Below the pieces are notes generated by a model, which was not told the origin of the DNA, ran no database searches, and was given only the letters and a program-made list of their open reading frames with translations. A stretch of DNA of 64,000 bases. It comes from Smittia aterrima (taxonomy: Eukaryota; Arthropoda; Insecta; Diptera; Chironomidae). Positions 33,204 through 44,080 of this stretch are shown piece by piece. Where the stretch lies: contig CP093830.1 in NCBI GenBank assembly GCA_033063855.1, positions 20,956,854-21,020,853 on the forward strand. Reading direction: 5' to 3'. Position 1 is the first letter of the stretch; every line of letters begins with the position of its first letter. The position numbers and the translations under genes are program-made.

Positions 33204-33926
33204 ATGTGTGACTTCTACTACAACCCTGGTAACAAGAAAGTTTCTCATAAAATATTCATTAATTCAATTGAGATCATTCGATTAACAGTTTCACCGCCAT
33301 GTCGTTCGGTTCAGATGGTCGCACAAGCGCTTGGAGTTCCACTCAATCTAAAACTGGTTAATGTTCAAAACAAAGAGCATTTGACTCCGGAATTTTTGAA
33401 AATCAATCCACAACACACAATCCCGACGTTCGTTGATCCAGATGGTTTCGTTATCTGGGAGTCGAGGGCGATTCTCGCTTACATTGCGGAAAGATACGTT
33501 TGCTCATATGCAGGGAATGAATCGCTCTACCCGAATGATATTCAGAAACGAGCTGTTATCAACCAAAGGCTCTACTTCGACATGGGATTGTATCAACGTC
33601 TCCAGGATTATTTCTATCCAATCATGAAAGAAGGTTCATCGGGTGATCCTGAACTGCTCAAGAAAGTTGAGGAATCTCTTGAGTTTTTAGACAAATTTTT
33701 GTCTGAAAGTAAATTCGTCGCTGGTGATGTTCCTACAATCGCCGACTATTCATTGATCGCAACTTACTCAGCAGTCGTCGCAATGGGAACTGATTTGTCG
33801 AGATTCAAGAATATTTCACGTTGGTACGAATTAAGAACGACCTTGTACGGAAATGATATCAACGAAGCTGGCTCAGAACTTTTGAAGGAAATGATTCAGA
33901 AGTTCAAAGCTCAATTGACTTCTTAA
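33204..33926 (+). CDS. Delta-class glutathione S-transferase, plus block member 1
   Basis: Exons 33204-33228 and 33289-33926 give 220 codons. It begins MCDFYYNPVSPPCRSVQMVAQAL with the catalytic serine. The loop after the cis-proline has an inserted residue (TFVDPDGFVIWES), and the helix that normally reads EKYGKNDSLYP is lengthened to ERYVCSYAGNESLYP. With the next two genes it forms a subfamily sharing EHLTPEFLKINPQHTIPT and a late VPTIADYSL/LTIADYAL motif. The intron frame reads through without a stop, but splicing restores the family active site. Confidence 0.9.
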   Translation: MCDFYYNPGNKKVSHKIFINSIEIIRLTVSPPCRSVQMVAQALGVPLNLKLVNVQNKEHLTPEFLKINPQHTIPTFVDPDGFVIWESRAILAYIAERYVCSYAGNESLYPNDIQKRAVINQRLYFDMGLYQRLQDYFYPIMKEGSSGDPELLKKVEESLEFLDKFLSESKFVAGDVPTIADYSLIATYSAVVAMGTDLSRFKNISRWYELRTTLYGNDINEAGSELLKEMIQKFKAQLTS

Positions 33927-34634
33927 ATAAAATATTTTCACAAAATTATTGTTGCGAATTATTATTTTAAAAGAATGTCATTTACGTGACTTGCGGTTCA
34001 ATAAAACACGCGAGCCAATGTTGATTTATTGGATTAACAAATTTTACGTCGTAAAAATATTTCGAGAACAATCTTGAGAATGGAAACTTTTCATGATGAC
34101 AAATCTCATTTCTTCCTATTTAGAGAGAAAACTCAAATGAGCTTTTGTTTTGAGCTTTTGGTATCCTAGAGAACTTAAACAGGACACAAATGTTTTATTT
34201 ACCACAACGGGTTCAAATTACAGTGACACAAATACAAAAACAAGTTTTCTCATTGTCAAGGTTGAAATCATCATCAACTTTAATGATTTCCCGCGTTGAA
34301 ACTCGCTAAGTCATTCCCGAAAACGCAAATGTGTTCGTTTGTATGTTCGAAAAAATATCTCAAGAGAGTTTCATTTAATCTAAAAATATTTTGATTGACT
34401 CCTAAGCTTCAAAGGTTTAGGTGTGAAGCATCGAGCAGTTTGATTAATATTTTTTTAATAAAACTCCTCTCGAGATTATTAAAATTTGGAGTTTTATCTT
34501 ATCAGTCCTCGAAGTGTCAGTCAAAAAAATCATTTGCTACCTCAAAGAGAAAATATTTAACCACCATTCTCTTCATTCTGCTCATTCAGTTTTGAAACTT
34601 TGTCGTGCACGGTTCACTTTATCGGAAAAGAAAA
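33927..34634. other. Spacer in the plus-strand GST block
   Basis: It contains a small inverted repeat (ATAAAACTCC 34458-34467 and GGAGTTTTAT 34488-34497, loop of 20), probably chance in AT-rich DNA. No gene recognised. Confidence 0.5.
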
Positions 34635-35340
34635 ATGTGTGACTTCTACTACACTCTAAGTGAGTTATAAACTTTTCATTTCTTTAAACGATAAGCTAAA
34701 TATTTTCATGATAACAGCGTCTCCGCCATGCCGCTCTGTTATGATGGTTGCGAAAAATCTCGGCGTTCAATTGAACTTGAAGCCAATTGACATCTACAAA
34801 TCAGAACATTTGACACCTGAGTTCTTGAAGATTAACCCACAACACACGATTCCAACTTTGGTCGACAACGGATTCGCTATTTGGGAATCAAGAGCCATTC
34901 TCGGATACTTGGTCGAGAAGTATGGAAAGAATGATTCACTCTTTCCCAAGGATCCTCAGAAGCGAGCTGTTGTCAATCAACGACTCTACTTCGATATGGG
35001 AAATCTTTATCAACATTTCTACAACTATTTCATGCCAATCATGAAGGGATCGCCAGCTGATCCTGAAAAATTCAAGAAGGTTGAAGACTCTCTTGAAGTT
35101 TTTGATAAATTCTTGGACAACTCGAAATATGCAGCAGGAGATAAATTAACAATCGCTGATTACGCTTTGGTCTCGACTTATTCCACAATTTTGCAGTCGG
35201 GAATGGACTTCTCAGCCTACAAGAACATCACTCGCTGGTATGAGTCCAGATCGAGCTTCCCTGGAATCGAAATTAACGAAGAAGGAGTCTTATTGATTCA
35301 GGAAAGAATGAAGGAAATGAAAAGCAAGGCACAAGCTTAA
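34635..35340 (+). CDS. Delta-class glutathione S-transferase, plus block member 2
   Basis: Exons 34635-34659 and 34718-35340 give 215 codons. It starts MCDFYYTLTSPPCRSVMMVAKNLG. The catalytic serine, PQHTIPTLVDNGF and AIWESRAILGYLVEKYGKNDSLFP are intact. The C-terminal domain has RLYFDMGNLYQHFYNYFMPIMK and LTIADYALVSTYS. It shares the MCDFYY start with member 1 but lacks that gene's insertions, and is closest to member 3. The last residues are lysine-rich (RMKEMKSKAQA). Confidence 0.92.
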
Positions 35341-35599
35341 TTTATAATTTTCTTCTTTGGAAAATCAAATCAATAAAAATAATTTTTGGCCAAGAGATAA
35401 CAAAACTTTTTAAGCTTCCCAGAAGTTCTCGAAGTTTTTTTTTCGTAGAATCATCGAAAATAATTTCATCATCGTGAGAAACAGTTTTTTCATGTGTGAG
35501 ACTAAAACCGGCAAGCTACGCTTTGTGATTCTTCATTCCTTCGGCAGTGTTTCAATCGAGAACATCAAAAATTTATCAACTCTTCTAAAAATAAAGAAA

Positions 35600-36318
35600 A
35601 TGTTGGACTTTTATTACAATCCAGGTAAAGTTAGATTTTTATTTGGAGAATTAAATTAATAATTTAAACTCAATTAGCTTCTCCGCCTTGCCGATCGGTT
35701 CAAATGGTCGCTAAAGCTTTGGGAATTAAGTTCAACCTGAAATCGATCAATACACACAACAAAGAACATTTAACTCCTGAATTCCTCAAGATCAATCCTC
35801 AGCATACGATTCCAACTTTAGTCGACAATGGATTTACAATTTGGGAGTCAAGAGCGATTCTTGGTTACTTGGTTGAGCAATACGGCAAGAACGATTCGCT
35901 TTACCCGAAAGATCCTGTAAAGCGAGCTCTTGTTAATCAACGACTTTACTTTGATATGGGAACTTTGTTTCAACGCTTCGCTGACTATTTCGTTCCAGTT
36001 ATGAGACTGGGACTTCCAGTTGACCCTGAAAAGTTTAAGAGATTTGAAGATTCTGTTGAATTCTTTGACATCTTCTTGGCTTCTTCGAAATATGCAGCTG
36101 GAGATGAACCGACAATCGCTGACTACGCTTTGCTAACATCTTTGTCAACAATTGAACTCACGGGCTATGATTTCTCGAAATTCAAGAACATCACTCGCTG
36201 GTACGACTTGGTCAAGAAAAGCTTGGTCGGTATCGAAGAGAATGAAGCTGGACTTTTAGCAACGAAAGAAATGCTCGCTACTATGAAAGCTCAAGGTCAT
36301 TTACACAAATCATCTTAA
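35600..36318 (+). CDS. Delta-class glutathione S-transferase, plus block member 3
   Basis: Exons 35600-35624 and 35678-36318 give 221 codons. N-terminus MLDFYYNPASPPCRSVQMVAKALG, with the catalytic serine; KEHLTPEFLKINPQHTIPTLVDNGF; TIWESRAILGYLVEQYGKNDSLYP; RLYFDMGTLFQRFADYFVPVMRLG. The C-terminal tail extends past the usual end with AQGHLHKSS. The 5' spacer (259 bases) contains AACCGGCAAGC about 90 bases upstream of the ATG, a motif also found before the last gene of the block. Confidence 0.92.
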
Positions 36319-36577
36319 ATTACTTTTCGTTTTCCAGTTTTTTATAGCAAGTTATTTCAATTTCATTATGTACATCACTCGAAAGAATAAATAACTCAAA
36401 AAACATTTTCGTGTCGTCTCTCTCAATATCAGGAAGTTTAATCGTTAAAGTGTGAATGTGTTTCTAACTTCTGGATAAATTTAATCGATCGATCTCTTCC
36501 TGATAAATGATAACGCAAAACGTTTCAGACAGTTGCTGTGGAAAGTTGGAAAGCGAGAGCTCAATTTAATTATCAAG

Positions 36578-37261
36578 ATGGAATTTTATTATTTCCCAGG
36601 TAAACTCTTTTTGAGTGACAAAATATTTTACAAAACTTTATTTTTCGCAGGTTCTCCACCTTGCTCAAGCGTTCAAATGATTGCAGAGGGTTTGGGTCTA
36701 AAACTGAATCTCATTCCAATTGATTTACAAAAAGGAGGACACTTGACTGAAGAATTCCTCAAGATCAATCCTCAGCATAGCGTTCCAACTCTTGTTGACA
36801 ATGGATTTGTAGTTTGGGAGTCGAGAGCGATTTGCATTTACTTGATTGAAAAGTACGGAGGCAACGACAACTCACTTTATCCTAGTGACGTTCAAACTCG
36901 CGCAACAATCAATCAACGAATTTTCTTCGATTACGGAATTTACGAACGTTTCCGAACTTACTTCCACGCTCCCATCTTCGGAAAAGAATTTAATCCAGAA
37001 GATCTTAAGAAGTTCGAAGAAAGTGTTGAGATGCTCGAGAAACTTCTTGTGAATGATTTCTTTGCTGGAACTAAAACTTTGTCAGTCGCCGATGTTCTCT
37101 TGTTCACAACTGTCGGCAGCTTTGAGGCAATTGGATTCAATCTCGCGCCTTACCCAAACATCACGAAATGGTTGGCCAACATGAAAATGATTGCTCCTGG
37201 TCGCGAGATCAACACGAAGAACGTTGAAGCTTTCATCGAATTTTTCAAGCAATTTAAATAA
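36578..37261 (+). CDS. Delta-class glutathione S-transferase, plus block member 4
   Basis: Exons 36578-36599 and 36651-37261 give 210 codons. It begins MEFYYFPGSPPCSSVQMIAEGLG; the arginine after the PC pair is replaced by serine. Glutathione-site motifs PQHSVPTLVDNGF and VVWESRAICIYLIEKYGGNDNSLYP are present. With members 5-7 it forms a subfamily marked by the GGNDNSLYPSDVQTRATINQR segment, one residue longer than the usual KNDSLYP loop. The C-terminal domain has LSVADVLLFTTVGSFEAIGFNLAPYPNITKW. Confidence 0.92.
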   Translation: MEFYYFPGKLFLSDKIFYKTLFFAGSPPCSSVQMIAEGLGLKLNLIPIDLQKGGHLTEEFLKINPQHSVPTLVDNGFVVWESRAICIYLIEKYGGNDNSLYPSDVQTRATINQRIFFDYGIYERFRTYFHAPIFGKEFNPEDLKKFEESVEMLEKLLVNDFFAGTKTLSVADVLLFTTVGSFEAIGFNLAPYPNITKWLANMKMIAPGREINTKNVEAFIEFFKQFK

Positions 37262-37338
37262 ATTTTCCAATCGCCACATCATCAAATAAAAATATTTCGT
37301 GCACAGAAAATGTTTGTTTCTCTTTTCCATTCGCCGGC

Positions 37339-37366
37339 AGTCATCATCATTGTCATCATCATCTTC
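37339..37366. repeat. Short TCA-rich microsatellite
   Basis: A run of mostly TCA triplets (CATCATCATTGTCATCATCA) lies in the spacer between plus block members 4 and 5. It is simple-sequence DNA. Confidence 0.7.
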
Positions 37367-37538
37367 TATGTCTGAATGTGAATTCTCTCGCACTACATTC
37401 AAGCTCACACAAATGTTGATTTCTGGGTTGATTTAAATCAACAGATCGAAGCTAAAACTGGCTTCTCGCTAACATAATTTTAGTCTTCCTCAGTCTGTTC
37501 TCGTGTAAAGTTTTATAGCAAGAGCTCCGCAAGCTACA

Positions 37539-38225
37539 ATGGATTTTTACTATGAATTGGGTAACAAGATTTTAATTTGTAAAGTGCGTAGTAAATAGTA
37601 AAAATATTTGTCGATAGGTTCTCCACCAAGCGCTATCGCTCATATGACCGCTGAAGCTTTGAATTTGAAGTTGAACTTGATCAGAATTGATTTGGAGAAG
37701 GGCGAACACTTGACGAAAGAATTTCTGAAGCTCAATCCTCAACATACTGTGCCAACTCTTGTCGACAACGGATTTGCTGTTGGAGAGTCAAGAGCAATTG
37801 CTATTTATTTGATTGAGAAGTACGGAGGCAGCAACAACTCACTTTATCCCAGCGACGTTCAAACTCGCGCTACAATCAGTCAACGATTGTACTTCGATCA
37901 AATTCTTTATGATCGTTTCGCTGCTTATTACTACGCTTTCTACTTTAAAAAGGAGCCAAACCCAGAAGATTTAAGAAAGCTTGGAGAATCCGTTCAGATT
38001 CTCGATAAGTTCCTTGAAGGCCACGATTACGTCGCTGGAACTAAAACTTTGACAGTCGCTGATATTTCTTTGTACGCTTCTGTTGGATGCTTGGGACCAG
38101 TCGGATTTAGCCTCGAGCCTTATCCAAACGTCACAAGATGGTTCGAGAACATGAAGAAAGTTGCTCCTGGTCAGGCAGTCAACGAGACATACAAAAAAGA
38201 TTTCTGTGAATTCGTCAAACATTAA
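37539..38225 (+). CDS. Delta-class glutathione S-transferase with altered active-site loop, plus block member 5
   Basis: Exons 37539-37560 and 37618-38225 give 209 codons. It reads MDFYYELGSPPSAIAHMTAEALN: the catalytic serine remains, but the usual PCRSV is replaced by PSAIAH. The glutathione-contact segment reads AVGESRAIAIYLI, with Gly for the usual Trp before ESR. PQHTVPTLVDNGF is intact. The helical domain has LTVADISLYASVGCLGPVGFSLEPYPNVTRW. Its closest relative is the next gene. The reading frame is clean, so it is probably functional with changed substrate preference; this is inference. Confidence 0.88.
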
Positions 38226-38703
38226 AAAGTTTTGTAGAAGGTCGCACACATTACGCATTGAAATAAAGTAACTACAAACTAAATATTGATTGAATTTAAT
38301 GAAGAAGAATTAGTTTAGCGTTACTCGGCACATTAGGTCGATCAAATTCAATTTAGAAACAAATTTGTTGATAAAATAAATCCAAACAAGAACGAAGATA
38401 ACAATCAAAGCAAAGTCATGAGACTAGTTTGAGTTTAAAGTTTTCCTCGTGAAGAAGAAATGTCTCTTCGTCCGTAAACAATTTTTGTTTTGACCAAAAC
38501 AATTTTCAGGAAGACGAAGCAATTGTGAATCAGTTTTCGGTTATGCAACTCAATGTGACCGATAACAAACGTGAAGTCGTGTGATTTCACTCGAACACAA
38601 AAACTCGTATCATTCAGATAAGAAGAATAACCGGCGTTTTACTGAAAACATTAGTAGATTTCAAAGTGTTCTCGTGAAAAGTTTAATAAGAGGTCCGAGG
38701 CAC
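38226..38703. other. Spacer upstream of GST plus block member 6
   Basis: It is partly repeated at 39415-39933: both contain ATTCAGATAA followed by TAACCGGC about 70-100 bases upstream of an ATG, and both begin with a similar 3'UTR stretch containing ATTGAAATAAAGTAACTACA. No gene seen. Confidence 0.6.
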
Positions 38704-39414
38704 ATGATGATGATCGATTTCTACTACGAATTTGGTAACAAGAATTAAATTTGTAAACTGCGTAGTAAATTGTAAAATAAATTCTCGATAGGTTCTCCAC
38801 CTAGCGCGTGCGCTCATATGATCGCTGAAGCTTTAAATCTTAAGTTGAATGAGATCAGAGTTGATTTGGCGAAGGGCGAACACTTGACGGAAGAATATCT
38901 TAAGCTCAATCCTCAGCATGCTGTTCCGACTCTGGTCGACAACGGATTCGCTATTGCAGAATCAAGAGCAATTGGTCTCTACCTCGTTGAGAAGTATGGA
39001 GGCGACGACAACTCACTTTATTCCTGCGACGTTCAAACTCGCGCTACAATCAATCAAAGAATGTTCTTTGATCACTTACTTTATAGTCGTTTTGCTGCTT
39101 ATTACTATCCAATCTATTATGGAATGGAAGCAAACCCAGAATATTTGCGAAAGCTCGGGGAAACCGTTGAGATTTTCGAGAAGTTCCTTGAAGGCCACGA
39201 TTACATCGCAGGAACAAAAAGTTTCACAGTCGCTGATATTGCTTTGTTTGTGACTGTCGGATGCTTTGGACCAGTTGGATTCAGTCTCGAGCCTTATCCA
39301 AACGTCACAAAATGGTTTGAAAACATGAAGAAAGTTGCTCCTGGTCAGGAGGTCAACGACAAATACAAAAAAGCTTTCTGTGAATTTGTCGAAAAGTATA
39401 AACCAAGTAAATAA
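38704..39414 (+). CDS. Delta-class glutathione S-transferase with altered active-site loop, plus block member 6
   Basis: Exons 38704-38734 and 38792-39414 give 217 codons. Three ATGs stand in a row (MMMIDFYYEF); I give the first. The active site reads GSPPSACAHMIAEALN, again serine without the PCRSV cysteine and arginine, and AIAESRAIGLYLVEKYGG has Ala where most members have Trp. SLYSCDVQTRATINQR differs from member 5 by a cysteine. The C-terminal domain LGETVEIFEKFLEGHDYIAG and FGPVGFSLEPYPNVTKW match member 5 closely, indicating a recent duplication. Confidence 0.88.
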
Positions 39415-39933
39415 TTTTGATGAAGGTCAACGCATTACACATTGAAATAAAGTAACTACAAACGAAATATTGATCGAATTTAATGAAGAAAATTTGTTTG
39501 ATAAAGAAAATCCAAACAAGAACGAAGATAACAATCAGAGCGCAGGAAACCGGTTTGATTCTTAAGCTTTTTTCGTGAACCAAAAGCGATATTGGCCACT
39601 TTGTGCGTCTGTCCATAAATAACTGGGTCTGGGTTAGTGAAGGCGTCAAAGGTAGACGATTTCATTGGTTGAAGACAAGAAAAGAAGGCTCGAGAACTCT
39701 TCCACCTGTGCGACCGTTACTCAGCATTTTTTTTTATTTGACCAAAACAATTTTCATAGACGAAACAGTTGTGAATCAGCTTTCGGTTATGTAAGTCGAC
39801 TCGAACGATAACAAGCGATTTCTCACATTCAAACGCAGAAATTCGTATCATTCAGATAAAGATTGTAACCGGCTTTTTTCTAAATAATTTTAGTTACTTT
39901 TGAACTGCTCGTGCGATAAGTTTAAACATTTCA
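39415..39933. other. Spacer upstream of GST plus block member 7
   Basis: The first part resembles 38226 onward, consistent with a duplicated gene-plus-spacer unit. ATTCAGATAAAGATTGTAACCGGC begins at about 39851 in split form. No gene recognised. Confidence 0.6.
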
Positions 39934-40636
39934 ATGGATTTGTATTACATTTTGGGTAAAAAAGGTTTCAACATAAATTGAACTTTTACTGAAAATTTAA
40001 TTATTCAAAGGTTCTCCACCATGCGCAAGCGTTCAGATGATCGCTGAAGCTCTGAATGTCGACCTGAACTTGAAAGTTATGAACTTGCAGAAGAAGGAAC
40101 ACATGACAGAAGAATTCCTCAAGATCAATCCTCAGCATAGCGTTCCAACTCTTGTCGACAACGGATTTACAGTTTGGGAGTCGAGAGCCATTTGCATTTA
40201 CTTGATTGAAAAGTACGGAGGCAACGACAACTCATTATATCCTAGCGACCCTCAAACTCGCGCAACAATCAATCAACGAGTTATTTTCGACTACGGTCTT
40301 TACGAGAGATTCTCTCAATATGCGTACGCTCCACTTTTGGGAAAACCATTGAATCCTGAGTATTTGAAGAAAGTTGAAGGAAGTATCGAGATGCTTGAGA
40401 AGTTGCTTGAAGGCAACGAGTTCGTCGCTGGAACTGAAGATTTGTCAGTCGCAGACGTTCTCTTGTTCTCCACTCTCAATTGCTTTGAACCAATTGGCAT
40501 CAATCTCGAGTCATATCCGAACATCTTTAAATGGTTCGCAAAAATGAAGGAAGTTGCTCCTGGTCGTGAAATCGGCGAGAAATATTTCCAAGCTTTTGCA
40601 GGCTTCTGCAAGTCGCTTGGCCATAACAAACTTTAA
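39934..40636 (+). CDS. Delta-class glutathione S-transferase, plus block member 7
   Basis: Exons 39934-39955 and 40011-40636 give 215 codons. It begins MDLYYILGSPPCASVQMIAEALN, with catalytic serine and the cysteine but Ala for the usual Arg. TVWESRAICIYLIEKYGGNDNSLYP and PQHSVPTLVDNGF are intact. Nucleotide identity to member 4 is very high around the glutathione site, but the promoter resembles that of member 6, so gene conversion or unequal exchange may have mixed them. The helical domain has LSVADVLLFSTLNCFEPIGINLESYPNIFKW. Confidence 0.9.
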
Positions 40637-41185
40637 ATTAGAAATTGTTAATGGAGAATGTAAAGTTGATTATGGAAAATAAATCCTTCAGAACAACTTA
40701 AAAAGGTTTTTCATTTTCCACTTCTTCGAAATCTCAGTTTATCTCTCGGTGAGGTTCTTATTCGCGTTGTTTGTGTCTCTGCCAATTATCGAATTGTTAT
40801 CATCAAATGTGAATGTGTTTATCGCGAGCTACATTCAAAGTTTTCACTCAAATCGCTTTAGTGTGGCTTGTTCTCGGGACTTCAAAATAAAATTTAATGG
40901 ATCCTTTCCTGAAATTGAATAAAGTTTCATTTTGGGAAAAACTGTCTCAAATATTTTTGTATTTTCACAGCAATCAGTAAATGAAATTAATCTTTATGCG
41001 GAAAGATTGTGATGACGTTATCTCTTATATTGAATGATTACTCAAACTTACGCATTTTGTCAACGAAAATACCGGCAAGCTGAGAAATGTTTGTTAGTTC
41101 ATTTTCTGTTGTTACCGCGATCAGTTCGTTTGACACTCAACGCTCTTAATCTTATCTGTTTTAAAAGTGGTTACCAAGTCTTGAC
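40637..41185. other. Spacer upstream of the last GST gene
   Basis: No gene is seen. AATACCGGCAAGCTGAGA lies at about 41069, about 115 bases before the next ATG, matching the CCGGC motif upstream of other GST genes in the cluster. Confidence 0.55.
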
Positions 41186-41876
41186 ATGGATTTTTATTAT
41201 ACTCCACGTAAGTTTGGATAATCTATGTTGCTCCACATGATGACTCATTCAAATCGCATTAGTTTCGCCACCTTGCAGAAGCGTCTTGATGACAGCAGCT
41301 GCTCTTAAGATCAAAATGAATTTGAAACTTGTGAACACGATGAAACAAGAGCAATTGAAACCAGAGTTCGTCAAATTGAACCCGCAACACACGGTCCCTA
41401 CTTTGGTCGACAACGGCTTCTCAATCTGGGAATCAAGGGCGATTTGTATTTATCTCATTGACAAATACGCCAAGGATGACTCACTCTTGCCTAAGGATCC
41501 AAAGTCTCGCGCCATCATTAACCAACGCTTGTACTTTGACATGGGAACACTCTACAAGAACTTCGCGGAATACTATTTCGCTCCGTTCTTTGGAAGAGAA
41601 CAAGATCCCGAGACCTTGAAAAAAGTTCATGAAGCTGTCGATCACTTGAACACTTTCCTCGAAGCAACTGAATTCGTAGCTGGGACTCAACAGCTCTCTG
41701 TTGCCGACATCGTTTTGTATGCTTCAATCAGCACTTTCGAGGCTGTTTCATATGATTTCACGCCTTACCCAAGAGTCGCTAAGTGGTTAGCTATGATGAA
41801 CGCATCCGCGCCAGGACGTGAAGAGAACGAGGAAGGTATTAAACAATTGAAAGAATTAATGAAGTCAAAGCAGTAA
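41186..41876 (+). CDS. Delta-class glutathione S-transferase, plus block member 8
   Basis: Exons 41186-41207 and 41263-41876 give 211 codons. It begins MDFYYTPLSPPCRSVLMTAAALKIKMNLKLVNTMKQEQL. The last phrase and much of the rest match the minus-strand gene at 29850-30538 rather than its neighbours, so it belongs to the subfamily of the minus-strand trio. PQHTVPTLVDNGF, SIWESRAICIYLIDKYAKDDSLLP and LSVADIVLYASISTFEAVSYDFTPYPRVAKW are intact. It ends 54 bases from the 3' end of the oppositely oriented carrier gene, with AATAAA at about 41890. Confidence 0.92.
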
Positions 41877-41930
41877 AAAGTTTATGACAATAAATTTATT
41901 TCACAAAAACTAAATTTTTCATCTTTTTAT

Positions 41931-43053
41931 TTACTCAAAGTACACAACAGAATCATAGTAAAGTTCTTTCCATTTCTTAAATTGTTCCCAGAAAGTTAGA
42001 TTGAGAATTGTGTGTGGCGCAATTCTCATGTAATTTGCTAAGAATCCTTTGTAAAGAGCCCAGAATCCTTCGACTCTCAAAGTTTTCACGAAGCAATCGA
42101 AAATATTTTTATAGAGAAGTCCTTTCCCTTGAGCGTTCACGCCTTGATTAAACATTCTCGTCGCAACTGTGTCGAAGGGAGTCATGGTCACAGCTGTGAA
42201 GAATCCTGAAACTAATGAAGCTCCGAAGGCCGTGAAGAAAAGTGAATCAGCGAAGAACTCGTATTGTATCAAAAGATCTTTGCTTTTCGAAAAAGTTGCT
42301 AATTGAGCTGATGAACCGACAGCGGTTCTGACTAGAATTCCAGTCCAACCTCGCCACAAACCTTTAAAGAAATTACAAATTTTATTACAGATTTTAAATC
42401 AAAGCTTCACGACGAACCTCGGACTCCGTTTTGATTCAAAACTCGTTTAAGTGCTTCGACCGTGCCTTTGTGTCCGTGTTGGAAGCCAACAGCGAAAGTT
42501 CCATGCGATTGAGCTTGAAGTTGAGTTTTAATCATGTACAAAGGACATCCAACAGTTGATCCGAATATTCCACTCATTCCACCTGTTGAATCATTAAATT
42601 AAATTTATTTCTTTTCTCGTTAAGGTTTTAACTTTCCCCAAATTATGCAAAGTCCTGGATGAAGTTCTCCATTCTCCCTCCGATTCCATCCAAGATTATC
42701 AATCGTTTGATACGTCCCGAGTCGAATGCTGTTCATGCAGAACTGAAAGGCGAGAGCTGACACGAGTCCCTTCTGCAATCCCATTAAACCTTCAGCAGCG
42801 ACAATTGATTTTATTGACTGGAGAACATTTTTGTAAGGTTGCTTCTTCAATTCTTTTTTCAGCTGCAAGTCTTTCATTCCTTTCCTAACCGCGACGAGCT
42901 CACCTTCGAGCTGTTGTCTCGTTTTAATTACATCGAAGGGGTTTGAGAAGATTCCTTTGATGGGAACTCATTAAAAATCAATTTGTTTGTAAATGATTCA
43001 TTCATTTTCTTACCAGCACAAGCAGCAGAAGTGCCGCCCAAAAGAAAATCCAT
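41931..43053 (-). CDS. SLC25A34/35-like mitochondrial carrier, with a frame mismatch at one splice junction
   Basis: Four exons: 43053-43014, 42954-42633, 42582-42418, 42361-41931. The start MDFLLGGTSAACAG followed by GIFSNPFDVIKTRQQLEGEL matches the SLC25A34/35 subgroup of inner-membrane carriers. Carrier signatures PFDVIK, PLYMIK and PFDTVA mark the three repeats, as expected for a six-helix transporter; KGLLYKNIFDCF and LANYMRIAPHTILNLTFWEQ are subgroup-typical. The substrate in this subgroup is poorly defined (dicarboxylate or oxaloacetate-like). The exons sum to one base more than a multiple of three. Exon 2 ends GGA AA with the only GT nearby, but exon 3 (GMSGIFGSTVGCPLYMIK) needs one fewer base. 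This is a real frameshift, an assembly error, or a non-canonical junction. Confidence 0.78.
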
Positions 43054-44080
43054 CACCGCTGTCGCTTCACCTTAATCCTCAAATGAATATTTTACAATGT
43101 CAGGAAAGCTCCCGTGAGTGTGCTTTGACCTTGAGAATTATCTTATCACTCAGTTGACAACGATTATACGCGATTCACGCTCTTTACTCCACACACAAAC
43201 TTTCGTCAATTAAATCACTTCTCATAGGCACACTCGTGTTTTGAATTCATTATTCGAACAGAATTCGTGAACTTTACTTTTCTAGTTTCATTCGCTCCCT
43301 TGAAATTGCATAACGATCGAAAAATTATTTCATTTCTCGAAGATCGCAGCTCTTCCACGTCGCGTCTTGCACATTAAAGTTAGTGAACTGAAGAAGTTGA
43401 TAACATCACAAGAGAAAATACTAAAAGTTTCACTTAGTTTTCCAGTGATTAAGATTTTATTGCACAAAACTATCAAAACGATGTGAAGTCGCGCTCGCGA
43501 TTCAGTGAATTAAATATTGTTTTATTTTTAACTGCAGTCGTCTCTCTTTCGATGAAAGCGGAAGAAAATATATCGTGTCATTCATTCATAAAGTCAATAG
43601 ACTCAAGGAATTTTTGTGATCATTGAAAGTTTGTTGACTAAAAAGAAAATATTTTCTAAAGTTAATTTAAAATATTTTTTTAATCAAAGTAAACTTTGGA
43701 TACTCTGATGTGTATTGTTGTGTAAAAATCAACAACTTGTTGAATCAACGGTCATTTGAAACACGTTTTATTTGAAACCGAGTGAAAAACTTCAAACTGA
43801 GTTACTCATGGACTTCGAATATTTTGATTCTGAAAGATTTGACTCAAAACTTTTTTACAGTGTAAAATTATTTTCGGAGTGTAAAATTGCACAAAAGCAA
43901 AATAACAGAAAATAATCATAAATCGTGGTGATTCAGAATTGAAAACAAGTGAAAAATATTTTCAAGACTTCGAGGAAGACGAAGCAGTTGAAGTGAACTC
44001 GATTTAATTTCATTTAAAATGAGAAATCGAAAAAAATAAAAATTTAAAATTGCAAAAAATAATTTCTCAGTTTATCAACA
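43054..44080. other. Divergent promoter region between the carrier and Vps13D
   Basis: About 1 kb, AT-rich, with no gene or clear repeat. It presumably contains 5'UTRs and promoters of both neighbours. Confidence 0.55.

Noticed and set aside
34458..34497. Ten-base inverted repeat in a GST spacer
   Set aside because: Short AT-rich arms of this kind are expected by chance; there is no link to a gene or element.
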